From NCBI RefSeq assembly GCF_030056665.1, contig NZ_JASHIG010000026.1: a stretch of DNA of 64,000 nucleotides; one strand, given 5' to 3'. Of this stretch, positions 46,113-55,045 are shown one piece after another. The position numbers and the translations under genes are program-made. The stretch's first letter is position 1. Each line of letters starts with the position of its first letter. The stretch is from Flectobacillus roseus (GTDB lineage Bacteria; Bacteroidota; Bacteroidia; Cytophagales; Spirosomataceae). Under the pieces are notes generated by a model, which was not told the origin of the DNA, searched no databases, and saw only the letters and a program-made list of their open reading frames with translations.

Positions 46113-46562
46113 TCAGACCGCTACAGAGGCATATAATGGCATTTCGATAACCGATATATTAGACTTTTGTAGCAATCTTCTAGGGTCAAAACTATCTTTT
46201 ACGGGTTTATACAAACCTACAGGTGGCAAACAAACACAATTAATCGTATATATTTCTAGAAAATTCTTCATGGCTTGCACAGTGTTTCCGTGAAATACTT
46301 CTACATGAATTTTTGCTAAAGTATTCGTGTACATCTGACGAAGCTCAGCAATAGAAGCTTTGAAGTTGGTCGTAAATACTTCGTCGAGGAAAGGCTTTGG
46401 TCTATACAAAATCATTTCAGTCATGGAGTATTCCATTTCACGAGCCAATAGTAAGACTATTTCTACAGGATTTTCATCAAAAACGGATAGCGCCCACTCA
46501 ATGGTATCAAGGGTAGTATTCGTAAAATCTACAGGAATAAGAAGTCTGATATTCTTTTGCAT
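46113..46562 (-). CDS. UspA-like protein
   Basis: 149 residues with the start NIRLLIPVDFTNTTLDTIEWALSVF and end SNISVIEMP characteristic of a universal-stress-protein alpha/beta fold. The ATP-binding GxxGx9GS motif is not evident, so it may belong to the non-ATP-binding type. Short monocistronic gene upstream of a two-component system on the same strand. Confidence 0.65.
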   Translation of the reverse strand: MQKNIRLLIPVDFTNTTLDTIEWALSVFDENPVEIVLLLAREMEYSMTEMILYRPKPFLDEVFTTNFKASIAELRQMYTNTLAKIHVEVFHGNTVQAMKNFLEIYTINCVCLPPVGLYKPVKDSFDPRRLLQKSNISVIEMPLYASVAV

Positions 46563-46768
46563 AAAGTTTCAAGATTATTTATACAAACTTCATCAAACGA
46601 TATTAGTGCTGGTTAAGAGTGGTATTAGAAAGGGATTAAAGAAAAGGGAGATGATTGGGGATTGTGGAAATCTGATTTCGGATTTTTGATTAGTAGGCAT
46701 TTGGCGGTCAGCTTTGGGCTTTCGGCAAAAGCTCACTGCTGAATGCTCAGAGCTGAATGCTTACATAA

Positions 46769-48157
46769 TCAAACACTTATCATCTTTTTAGCTAAAATAT
46801 GAGGAAAACGAATGGTAAACGTAGTGCCAACACCAACCTGTGAGTCGACCTGTAAATGTCCATTATGCATTTTGATAACATTTCTGGAAAGTGGTAAACC
46901 AATCCCATAACCTTCAAAAAGTTGGGTATTTGACGCTCTGAAGAAAGGATTAAAAATCTGAGAAATTTCTTCTTCGGGAATACCTATTCCTTGGTCTTTA
47001 ATCACCATAATTACCTCCGAATCAGTAGCTTTAATTGAAATTGTTACGGGTTTGTTGTGAGAATATTTGCAGGCATTTCCGATAATATTAGAGAATGCTA
47101 CCAACAATAGTTGCCTATTACCCATGACTTTCAGTCTTTTAGGATCTTCGGGGACTTCGTTCAAGTCGATAATTATATGGTTTTTAGGAGAAAGCTTGCC
47201 AAAAGTTTCTTTTACATCCCAGAGTAGCTGGTCTGTGCGAACGATTTCACGCGTTGGTTTATCGCCCTGATAACCACTTTGCGCTAAGAAAAGTAAAGAC
47301 TTAGTGATATGGTCTAATCGCTCGGCTTGCGCTAAAATATTTTGTATTGCTTCTTGATAAACTTCAGAAGAACGTTGCTTTCTCAGGGCTAAATCTGCCT
47401 CTCCTATGATAACGGTGAGGGGCGTTCCGAGTTCGTGAGAGGCGTTACTGATAAAGTTTTTCTGTATTTCAAAAGCCGTTTCTAGTCGGTCTAACAACTG
47501 GTTAAAAGTACTTGCCAGTTCTCCAATCTCATGGTTGTTTGTTGGTTCTTCGAGTCGTAAATGGATATTATCGGTACTTATTTGACGCACCTTATCTGTA
47601 ATCTGCTTAACAGGATCGAAAATATGAATCGAAAAATATATCGAAACATAGAGGGTCAACAAAGTTCCTAGCGCAATAGCAATTAATAATACATTTCTCA
47701 GATAACTTAGGTGGTGAGCTGTAAAATAATTTTCGGCAGACACCACCACAATTGAAGTCTTATTGCCTTGCTTGTATTTTAGACCTGAATATACCACGTC
47801 ACCATCTCTTAAGGTAGCCTTTCCTTTTGTATTTACTTGAAATAGAAGTTCTTCTGGCAGATGGTATTTATTAGCATAGGAGTCAAAACTTATATTGGGC
47901 TCTAGCTGAATCACCATTTCCTTTTCTTTATGCAGTTTTTCAAAAAACTGCTCGCGAATCATCTTATAAGCCTCCGACTTATTGGTATCCTTTTCTAAAT
48001 AATATTTACTCGCAATAATGGCACGCGTTTGTACACGCTTGTCAAAATCCACGTGCGAATATTTATCGAAAGAATAATAAACCGCTCCACCAAGCAATAA
48101 GATAATAAGCAAACAACTTGTAAAAAAGATGCTTGCCATTTTGGTACGTGTTTTCAT
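46769..48157 (-). CDS. HAMP-containing sensor histidine kinase (OmpR-type partner)
   Basis: 462 residues: transmembrane helix near residues 8-28, a periplasmic loop of about 120 residues, a second helix (VLLIAIALGTLLTLYVSIYF), HAMP, then HisKA with ISNASHELGTPLTVIIGEADL and HATPase boxes NIIGNACKYS, DQGIGIPEEE and GYGIGLPLSR. The arrangement is complete. The start codon overlaps the regulator stop (ATGA). The small periplasmic sensor gives no clue to the signal. It is encoded upstream of, and divergent from, the cytochrome locus, so a role there is possible. Confidence 0.95.
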   Translation of the reverse strand: MKTRTKMASIFFTSCLLIILLLGGAVYYSFDKYSHVDFDKRVQTRAIIASKYYLEKDTNKSEAYKMIREQFFEKLHKEKEMVIQLEPNISFDSYANKYHLPEELLFQVNTKGKATLRDGDVVYSGLKYKQGNKTSIVVVSAENYFTAHHLSYLRNVLLIAIALGTLLTLYVSIYFSIHIFDPVKQITDKVRQISTDNIHLRLEEPTNNHEIGELASTFNQLLDRLETAFEIQKNFISNASHELGTPLTVIIGEADLALRKQRSSEVYQEAIQNILAQAERLDHITKSLLFLAQSGYQGDKPTREIVRTDQLLWDVKETFGKLSPKNHIIIDLNEVPEDPKRLKVMGNRQLLLVAFSNIIGNACKYSHNKPVTISIKATDSEVIMVIKDQGIGIPEEEISQIFNPFFRASNTQLFEGYGIGLPLSRNVIKMHNGHLQVDSQVGVGTTFTIRFPHILAKKMISV

Positions 48158-48852
48158 GACTTAACTTTTAGGACATATCCCATTCCTACAACGGTATGAA
48201 TAAGCTTGTTGGGTGACTGCGCATCAATCTTTTTTCTTAAATAGTTGATATAAACATCGACCAGATTTGTTCCCAAATCGAAGTTGATATCCCATGCACT
48301 TTCCAATAAATCCAAACGAGATAACACTTTACCTCGGTTACGAATCAAGGCTAGGAGCAAACGATATTCGGTGGCAGTGAGCGTAATATTTTCGTTATTG
48401 CGGGTTACAATTTTTGAGTCATCATTGATCACCAAATCATCGATTTGATAGATATGTTGAGGCGCCTGCGAATCGTCAGAGCCACTTTGTTCGTTGCGAC
48501 GAATCAAGGCATTGATGCGTGCGTGGAGTTCTATAAACTTAAAAGGTTTTACCAAATAATCATCTGCTCCTGAATTAAGCCCGATAACAACGTTTTCGGT
48601 TGTTCCCAAAGCTGTCAGGAATAGTATAGGCGTTTTTACATTATTTTGACGAATAGCTTTACAAACTTCTAAGCCATTTTTGTCAGGCAACATGATGTCA
48701 AGAATAATCAAATCGTATTGAAAAGACGATGCCATCTGAAATCCCACTTCGCCAGTGAGCGAAACCGAAACTTCATATCCTTCTTCTGTAAGCCCTTTTT
48801 TAATAAATGTAACAACGCTGATTTCGTCTTCAATCAGCAAAATACGTTTCAT
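48154..48852 (-). CDS. OmpR/PhoB-family response regulator
   Basis: 232 residues. Receiver with phospho-acceptor Asp52 (LIILDIMLPDKNG), acidic Glu9-Asp10 pocket and YLVKPFKF; the C-terminal winged helix includes ITLTATEYRLLLALIRNRGKVLSR and VDVYINYLRKKIDA. Operon leader for the histidine kinase. It lies 549 bases from the divergent ccsBA gene. Confidence 0.95.
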   Translation of the reverse strand: MKRILLIEDEISVVTFIKKGLTEEGYEVSVSLTGEVGFQMASSFQYDLIILDIMLPDKNGLEVCKAIRQNNVKTPILFLTALGTTENVVIGLNSGADDYLVKPFKFIELHARINALIRRNEQSGSDDSQAPQHIYQIDDLVINDDSKIVTRNNENITLTATEYRLLLALIRNRGKVLSRLDLLESAWDINFDLGTNLVDVYINYLRKKIDAQSPNKLIHTVVGMGYVLKVKS

Positions 48853-49401
48853 AATTTTTGTTTTTGTATGTGGTATTTGGTACTAATTAGGTAAAAGAAG
48901 TTAATAGTTAATCGTGTATCAGTTATTGGATTATATTCATAATCAACAAGATACTATCACAGTTTATCACCGATATATTGGTAATATAATTATTCCTTTT
49001 ACTAATTTTTAGCTATTGTGTATCCATTTTTCTAGCTAATACCCTAAAAGTCCCAAAGCACAAAGATAAGTTTATGCTCATGCAAAGCAAATAGTCTTCA
49101 ACTATGCTTGCTAAAGATGCTCTAAACAAACTGTTTTTAATAGATAAGTCCAAGACTTAATTATGACTGAGTATTTTTTTTCAAAAAAAATTACCCCTTC
49201 ACCCAACCATTTTATTCGCTATTCCATCTAGTTATAAAGTACTGGTTTGCGACATATATAAAGTATGATGCATTCGCGAATTGGCTGTACGGGAAGAAAT
49301 TAGAATTCATCAGAATTTGTAGATAAAATCAAAGACACGAAGTACATTTACAAAATAATTATGATACAATAAGGTCCAGATTTTAGCATATCCTAACTAC
49401 A
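48853..49401. other. 549-bp divergent intergenic region
   Basis: Lies between the response regulator (minus) and the cytochrome c assembly gene (plus). AT-rich, no gene seen, no repeat of families 1 or 2 and no exact TAnnTTTG element that I could place with confidence. It must contain promoters for both directions. Confidence 0.5.
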
Positions 49402-52400
49402 ATGAACATTATTAGAAATATATTTAACACACTTACTTCTACTAGAGCTGCTGGTGCATATCTATTACTTTTTGCTATTGCCATTGGTGTAGGTACTTTT
49501 ATTGAAAATGATTTTGGGACAAGTTCTGCTCAAGCACTTATCTATAGAAGTTTGTGGTTTGAGGTTTTACTATTCTTATTTTCTGCCTCGATTCTTGCTA
49601 ACATTCAGCGTTACAGACTGATACAACTCAAAAAGTGGGGTTCTCTTACTTTTCACTTGGCTATTATTGTGATTCTGATTGGGGCTGGTATTACTCGTTA
49701 CTTTGGCACAGAAGGCATGATGCATATTCGTGAGGGACAAACTTCGAATACCTATTTGTCTGCCGAAACGTTCTTGATTTTTAAAGTTCAACAAAATGAC
49801 AAATCATATTCTTTTGACGAGCCAGTCTTTTTCTCTTCTTTAGGCAATAACTCTTTTAGTAGTTCTTATCAAGTTGGAAATAATTTGGTAGAAGTCAATC
49901 TTGATAATTTCATTCCAAATCCTGTTCAAAAAGCAATAGATAGTCCCAATGGCAAAGCCATGATAAAAGTAGTGGTAGCTGGCGCGGGCGGTCGTGAGGA
50001 ATATTTTGTAAAACAAGGTGAGCAAATGCAAATCAATGGCGTTGATTTCAATTTCACCAATCAGGTTTTACCAAATGCCTTTAATGTTTTCTTAGAAGCA
50101 GATACATTATCTTTTTCTGTCAATAAAACTGTTAGTCAAACAGTTATGGCAACCCAAAAGCAAGATACCTTACAAGCTGGGGGAAAATATCCTTTGCGTT
50201 TGCGTTCCTTATATAGTGTGGGTGGAAGCAATTTTGTGATTGGAGATTTTGTCTCAAAAGGAATTGTTTCAATTGAATCGGCTTCGAAAAAAATCAAAAA
50301 TGAAAGCATGGTTGGGCTCAATATGACCGTAAAAGTCAACGGACAAGCCCAAAGTGTGATGGTAACTGGTCGAAAGGGAGAAGCTGGTGAACCACAAGTT
50401 TTGACATTTGGAAACACCAATGTGTCAATTAGTTACGGCTCAAAACAGGAAGTACTTCCCTTTTCGTTATTGTGTAAAGATTTTGAGCTAGAAAAATATC
50501 CTGGCACAGAAAATCCTTCTTCGTATGCCAGTGAAGTAAAACTCATCGACCAAGCCAATCATGTGAATCAGGATATCAGAATTTACATGAATCATATTTT
50601 GGATTATGACGGCTATCGTTTTTTCCAATCTTCTTATGATAATGACGAATTAGGAACTTATCTGAGCGTTAACCACGATTATTGGGGCACGCTATTCTCT
50701 TATTTGGGCTATTTCTTACTAACCATCGGAATGGTGATGACCTTCTTTATGAAGAATAGTCGTTTTACGCAATTGATTAAAAAACTTCAAGATTACCAAA
50801 AATCAGTTATTATATTCTGCTTGCTTTCCTTGAGTTCGGTTGGAGCAGTTTATGCTGATGCTACTTCGCCAATTCCCGCCGATCATGCCGCAGAATTTGG
50901 AAAATTATTTGTCCAAGATTTCAACGGTCGTATCAAACCGATGAATACGCATAGCAGTGAAATCTTACGAAAAGTTGCTAAAAAATCATCTATTGGCGAT
51001 TTAAGCTCTGATCAGGTTTTGTTATCGATGTTGCTTTTTCCTGGACAATGGGAAAAAGAAAGTATCATTCAAGTACCTGACCATCCAGAGCTTAAAAAAA
51101 TATTGAAAACCGATGCCAATACGCTAAGTTATGTATCATTCTTTTCGGCAGATGGAAAATACTTGCTTGAAGATGCCGTAAGACAAGCACAGGCTATGAT
51201 GCCAAAAGACCAAGGAACTTTTGAAAAAGCGGTCATCAAACTAGATGAAAAGGTCAATATTATGAATATGGTGTTTTCGGGAACGTTAATCAGAATTTTT
51301 CCTCAAAAACAAGATAGCACCAATACTTGGTTGTCATTGCCCGATGTTATGCACAATCACCAAGTAGCCAATACTAGTAATTCGGATGCACAGCAATTAT
51401 TGACATCGTATTTTCAAGCGTTAAATGAAGGTGTGAATCACCAAGATTTTAGTAAGGCAACAGGAGTTTTGGCAAAAATTAGAGCTTATCAAACCATAAC
51501 TGGTGGCGACTTGGTTCCTTCTGAAACCAAGCTTGAATCTGAATTATTTCTGAACAAACTAGATGTTTTTAACAGACTCCGAAATTTCTATGGAATTTTG
51601 AGTTTGATATTAACCTTTACTTTTTTATTTGTAACCGTTAAAAAAGTAAAAATTCAATCCAAAATCACTTCTATTTCATTTTGGATTGTATTCGTTGGGC
51701 TATTCTTTCATACTTTAGGGCTTGGATTACGCTGGTATATCTCTGGACGAGCGCCTTGGAGTAATGGGTATGAATCCATGATTTATATAGGTTGGACTAC
51801 GACTTTGGCAGGAATTTTATTTTCCAGAAAATCATTGGGAGGATTGGCCGCCACAACCACTTTGGCTGCCACGATTTTATTGGTAGCAAGTATGAGCTGG
51901 CTCGATCCTGAAATTACGCCATTGGTGCCTGTACTAAAATCCTATTGGTTGACCATCCACGTATCGCTCGAAGCAGGAAGCTACGGATTCTTGTTATTGG
52001 GTGCTGTGGTAGGAATGCTCAATTTGTTATTAATGATTTTTGCCAACTCAAATAATAAAGAAAATATCCTCAAAACCATCAAAGAATTAACCGTTATCAG
52101 CGAGATTATTTTGCTGAGTGGATTAGCCATGATTAGCATTGGAACTTATTTGGGAGGTGTATGGGCCAACGAATCATGGGGACGCTATTGGGGTTGGGAT
52201 GCCAAAGAAACTTGGGCACTCGTTACCATTTTGGTGTACTCATTCATCTTGCACATGCGCTTTATTCCAAAATTACAGGGTTTATACGCTTTTAATTTTG
52301 CGGCTTTGTTTGGTTTTGGCACGGTAATTATGACCTACTTGGGAGTTAACTACTATTTGTCTGGCCTTCATTCCTATGCGGCAGGTGACCCTGTCCCTAT

Positions 52401-52488
52401 CCCTCCTTCAGTCTATTACACGGTGATAGTACTGACCCTTTTAAGCACATTTTCGTTTATCAAGTACAAAAAATTATTTAGTAAATAA
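49402..52488 (+). CDS. ccsBA: Fused ResB-CcsA (CcsBA) cytochrome c biogenesis protein
   Basis: 1028 residues. The N-terminal half is a ResB/CcsB-like part (GAYLLLFAIAIGVGTFIENDFG, ITRYFGTEGMMHIREGQ, a large periplasmic domain, then FFQSSYDNDELGTYLSVNHD). The C-terminal half is CcsA-like with eight or so helices, HTLGLGLRWYISGRAPWSNGYESM, and the WWD haem-handling motif WANESWGRYWGWDAKETWAL. It would export haem and attach it to CxxCH motifs outside the membrane (system II). Its position just before genes encoding 72 CxxCH motifs suggests it is dedicated to those cytochromes. Confidence 0.95.
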   Translation: MNIIRNIFNTLTSTRAAGAYLLLFAIAIGVGTFIENDFGTSSAQALIYRSLWFEVLLFLFSASILANIQRYRLIQLKKWGSLTFHLAIIVILIGAGITRYFGTEGMMHIREGQTSNTYLSAETFLIFKVQQNDKSYSFDEPVFFSSLGNNSFSSSYQVGNNLVEVNLDNFIPNPVQKAIDSPNGKAMIKVVVAGAGGREEYFVKQGEQMQINGVDFNFTNQVLPNAFNVFLEADTLSFSVNKTVSQTVMATQKQDTLQAGGKYPLRLRSLYSVGGSNFVIGDFVSKGIVSIESASKKIKNESMVGLNMTVKVNGQAQSVMVTGRKGEAGEPQVLTFGNTNVSISYGSKQEVLPFSLLCKDFELEKYPGTENPSSYASEVKLIDQANHVNQDIRIYMNHILDYDGYRFFQSSYDNDELGTYLSVNHDYWGTLFSYLGYFLLTIGMVMTFFMKNSRFTQLIKKLQDYQKSVIIFCLLSLSSVGAVYADATSPIPADHAAEFGKLFVQDFNGRIKPMNTHSSEILRKVAKKSSIGDLSSDQVLLSMLLFPGQWEKESIIQVPDHPELKKILKTDANTLSYVSFFSADGKYLLEDAVRQAQAMMPKDQGTFEKAVIKLDEKVNIMNMVFSGTLIRIFPQKQDSTNTWLSLPDVMHNHQVANTSNSDAQQLLTSYFQALNEGVNHQDFSKATGVLAKIRAYQTITGGDLVPSETKLESELFLNKLDVFNRLRNFYGILSLILTFTFLFVTVKKVKIQSKITSISFWIVFVGLFFHTLGLGLRWYISGRAPWSNGYESMIYIGWTTTLAGILFSRKSLGGLAATTTLAATILLVASMSWLDPEITPLVPVLKSYWLTIHVSLEAGSYGFLLLGAVVGMLNLLLMIFANSNNKENILKTIKELTVISEIILLSGLAMISIGTYLGGVWANESWGRYWGWDAKETWALVTILVYSFILHMRFIPKLQGLYAFNFAALFGFGTVIMTYLGVNYYLSGLHSYAAGDPVPIPPSVYYTVIVLTLLSTFSFIKYKKLFSK

Positions 52489-52796
52489 CTATTTTCAATC
52501 ATATCACGCCATGATGTGATTGAACGAAGAAGAATACATTAAATTCATTTTGTCGGCAGTAAGCATTATGCTCTGAGCAATAGGCTGTGCTTGCCTAAAA
52601 TAGGTTGACATAAAAATATTTTGACGATTGCCCAAAGCTGATAGCCGAAGGCATAATAAATTTATTATGCATTATTACTTAACCATCAATTATACTTAAG
52701 TACCTGATTTCAAGAACTATAGTCCGTTTTAAAATTTATAAAAAAATCTTGAGTCATTGTACTTAATAGACTTTTCGTACCTAACTAAATTAGAAA
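52489..52796. other. 308-bp intergenic region
   Basis: No gene. Near 52560-52665 it contains degenerate repeat-like sequence (AGCATTATGCTCTGAGC, GCCCAAAGCTGATAGCC) resembling parts of repeat family 2, then a TAATAAATTTATTATGCATTA stretch. A promoter for the downstream operon is expected here but no exact -7 element is clear. Confidence 0.45.
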
Positions 52797-53636
52797 ATGT
52801 CTAGAACAGCACACAGAATTTATATTGGGACAATGGTTTTCATTGTCCTCCTAACAACTATTTATTTGAGTTTGGTAGGAAAATCCTATTATCAAACTTC
52901 ATTAGAAGAACGATTTTATCATCCTGACCACAAGGCATTTAAACCCAGTGGCATCATGGGTCATACACTCGGAATTGTAGGTACGCTTTTGATTTTAATA
53001 GGTGTTTTTGGCTACCAAGCACGCAAATACATGAAAGCACTTTCCAAGGTTTGGGTGCTCAAACACTGGCTAGAATTTCATATCTTCTTATGTACCCTCG
53101 GTCCTATTATGATTTTGTTTCATACTTCATTCAAATTTGGAGGCATTGTGTCTGTTAGTTTTTGGAGTATGGTAGCGGTGGTAGCTAGTGGAGTAGCAGG
53201 GCGATTCATTTACCTGCAAATTCCTCGAACTATTCAAGGACGAGAACTGTCTCTTCACGAAATCAAAGCTTTACAAAACGAAACCATTGAACAATTAAAA
53301 GAAGGAGTAAAAGGAGTTGATTTGAACGAAATTTTGGGTACATCTTCTGAACGCAAATCCAATCTATTCCTTCAATATTTTACCGATTTAATTTATCTAA
53401 GCCAATTAAAAAATCAGCTAAAAGCCAATGGCTTAAGCAAAAATCAGATTACGAAAATAGCTCAATTAGTCCAGTTTGAATTAGGAATGAGTCGCAAAAT
53501 TGAGAGGTTAGCGCTCATGCAAAAACTCTTTCATTACTGGCATATCATACACTTACCTTTTGCGATTATCATGCTAGTAATCATGGTGATACACGTTGGA
53601 GTTACGATTGCGTTTGGCTATAAATGGATTTTTTAG
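52797..53636 (+). CDS. Histidine-rich cytochrome b-like membrane protein
   Basis: 279 residues with about five transmembrane helices (residues 8-28, 55-73, 92-110, 115-137, 250-273). Histidines that could bind haem lie in or near helices: His56, His90, His95, His109 and the C-terminal His246, His249, His252, His266. A charged 100-residue segment (145-245) separates the fourth and fifth helices. The layout recalls b-type cytochromes of quinol- or NADH-linked chains but I cannot place it in a named family. It is 3 bases from the ferredoxin/flavoprotein gene, so the two probably act together. Confidence 0.65.
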   Translation: MSRTAHRIYIGTMVFIVLLTTIYLSLVGKSYYQTSLEERFYHPDHKAFKPSGIMGHTLGIVGTLLILIGVFGYQARKYMKALSKVWVLKHWLEFHIFLCTLGPIMILFHTSFKFGGIVSVSFWSMVAVVASGVAGRFIYLQIPRTIQGRELSLHEIKALQNETIEQLKEGVKGVDLNEILGTSSERKSNLFLQYFTDLIYLSQLKNQLKANGLSKNQITKIAQLVQFELGMSRKIERLALMQKLFHYWHIIHLPFAIIMLVIMVIHVGVTIAFGYKWIF

Positions 53637-53639
53637 GCT

Positions 53640-54962
53640 ATGAATATGGAGGAAATTATCGTGTATGGAGGCGTCTTTGCCTTTTGTGCACTCATTTTTG
53701 GGGGTTATTTATGGGTACAATCCAGAAAAGGAAAAAAGGTACAAGCCAAAATCGAGCAAGCCAAAATCGATGGCGTGCACGAACCTGTATCGCTCTATCC
53801 ATTTATCGACCCGAATGCCTGCATTGGTAGCGGTGCATGCGTAACGGCTTGTCCCGAAAAAGACATTTTGGGTATTGTCAATGGACGTGCTCAATTGGTC
53901 AACGCTTCGAGCTGTATTGGTCACGGTGCTTGCTTTCATGCTTGCCCTGTTGAGGCGATTTCTTTAAAAATTGGTACCGAAAAGCGGGGTGTAGAGTTAC
54001 CACATGTTTCTCAAAGTTTTGAAACCAATGTCAAAGGAATCTTTATTGCGGGAGAGTTAGGTGGCATGGGACTTATCAAAAATAGCGTTGAACAAGGCAA
54101 ACAAGCCACCGAGTTTATTGCCAAAAGCATCCAAACGAATCATGGGGCTGAATATGATTTAATCATTATTGGTGCTGGTCCAGCGGGAATATCGGCAAGT
54201 TTACAAGCCAAACAAATGAATCTCAAAGCATTGACGCTAGAACAAGATTCGCTTGGAGGTACGGTGTTCAATTTTCCAAGAGCTAAAGTAGTGATGACTT
54301 CAGCGATGGATTTGCCTGGACACGGTAAAGTAAAATTGTCAGAAACCAGCAAAAGCGAATTGCTTACACTTTGGCATACGGTGTTAGAGAAAAATCAAGT
54401 GTCAATCATCGAGAATACCAAAGTTGAAGCGATTCAAAAAGACGGACATAATTTTCGAATTGTTACGAACAATGGCGAAAGCTATTCAACGCACAGAGTT
54501 TTGTTAGCCATAGGTCGAAGAGGTAGTCCAAGAAAGTTACAAGTTGAAGGTGAAGGATTAGAAAAAGTAGCATATCGTTTACTCGAACCCGAACTAATCC
54601 AGCAAAAAGATATTCTGGTAGTCGGTGGTGGTGATTCGGCTATTGAAAGTGCTTTGCTTTTGGCAGAACAAAACAGAGTCATTCTGTCGTATCGTAGCGC
54701 TAGTTTTAACCGACTCAAACCCAAAAACCTTACCAATATTCAGAGGGCAATAGAAAGAAAAATCCTTCGGGTAGAGTTTGAATCGGTTGTGAAATCTATT
54801 CAAAATCAGGAAGTTATTTTAGATAAAAACGGAGTTGAAGAAAGCATTGCTAATGACCAAGTTTTCATTTTTGCAGGAGGAGAATTGCCTACGCAATTTT
54901 TGAAAAATACAGGAATCGAAATAACCAAGCGGTTCGGTCATGTCATGAAATCGCATACATAA
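53640..54962 (+). CDS. Membrane-anchored ferredoxin/thioredoxin-reductase-like flavoprotein
   Basis: 440 residues: N-terminal transmembrane anchor (8-26), a two-cluster ferredoxin domain (55-110), a segment ETNVKGIFIAGELGGMGLIKNSVEQGKQA (129-156, no more than the FAD-capping end of reductases), then an FAD Rossmann motif IIGAGPAG (177-183) and an NAD(P) Rossmann motif VVGGGDSAIE. The ferredoxin motifs are CIGSGACVTACP (Cys61, 67, 71) and CIGHGACFHACP (Cys92, 98, 102); the usual second cysteine is Ser64 and His95. The reductase part lacks the CxxC of thioredoxin reductases. It likely passes electrons from NAD(P)H through FAD and FeS towards the cytochromes. Confidence 0.88.
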   Translation: MNMEEIIVYGGVFAFCALIFGGYLWVQSRKGKKVQAKIEQAKIDGVHEPVSLYPFIDPNACIGSGACVTACPEKDILGIVNGRAQLVNASSCIGHGACFHACPVEAISLKIGTEKRGVELPHVSQSFETNVKGIFIAGELGGMGLIKNSVEQGKQATEFIAKSIQTNHGAEYDLIIIGAGPAGISASLQAKQMNLKALTLEQDSLGGTVFNFPRAKVVMTSAMDLPGHGKVKLSETSKSELLTLWHTVLEKNQVSIIENTKVEAIQKDGHNFRIVTNNGESYSTHRVLLAIGRRGSPRKLQVEGEGLEKVAYRLLEPELIQQKDILVVGGGDSAIESALLLAEQNRVILSYRSASFNRLKPKNLTNIQRAIERKILRVEFESVVKSIQNQEVILDKNGVEESIANDQVFIFAGGELPTQFLKNTGIEITKRFGHVMKSHT

Positions 54963-55045
54963 CAAAACAAACTTTTACCACTATTATACCTTATTTCAAC
55001 ATATTACCTTCAGGGTTTTCTCTTTCCAAAGGAATCCTTTATCAA

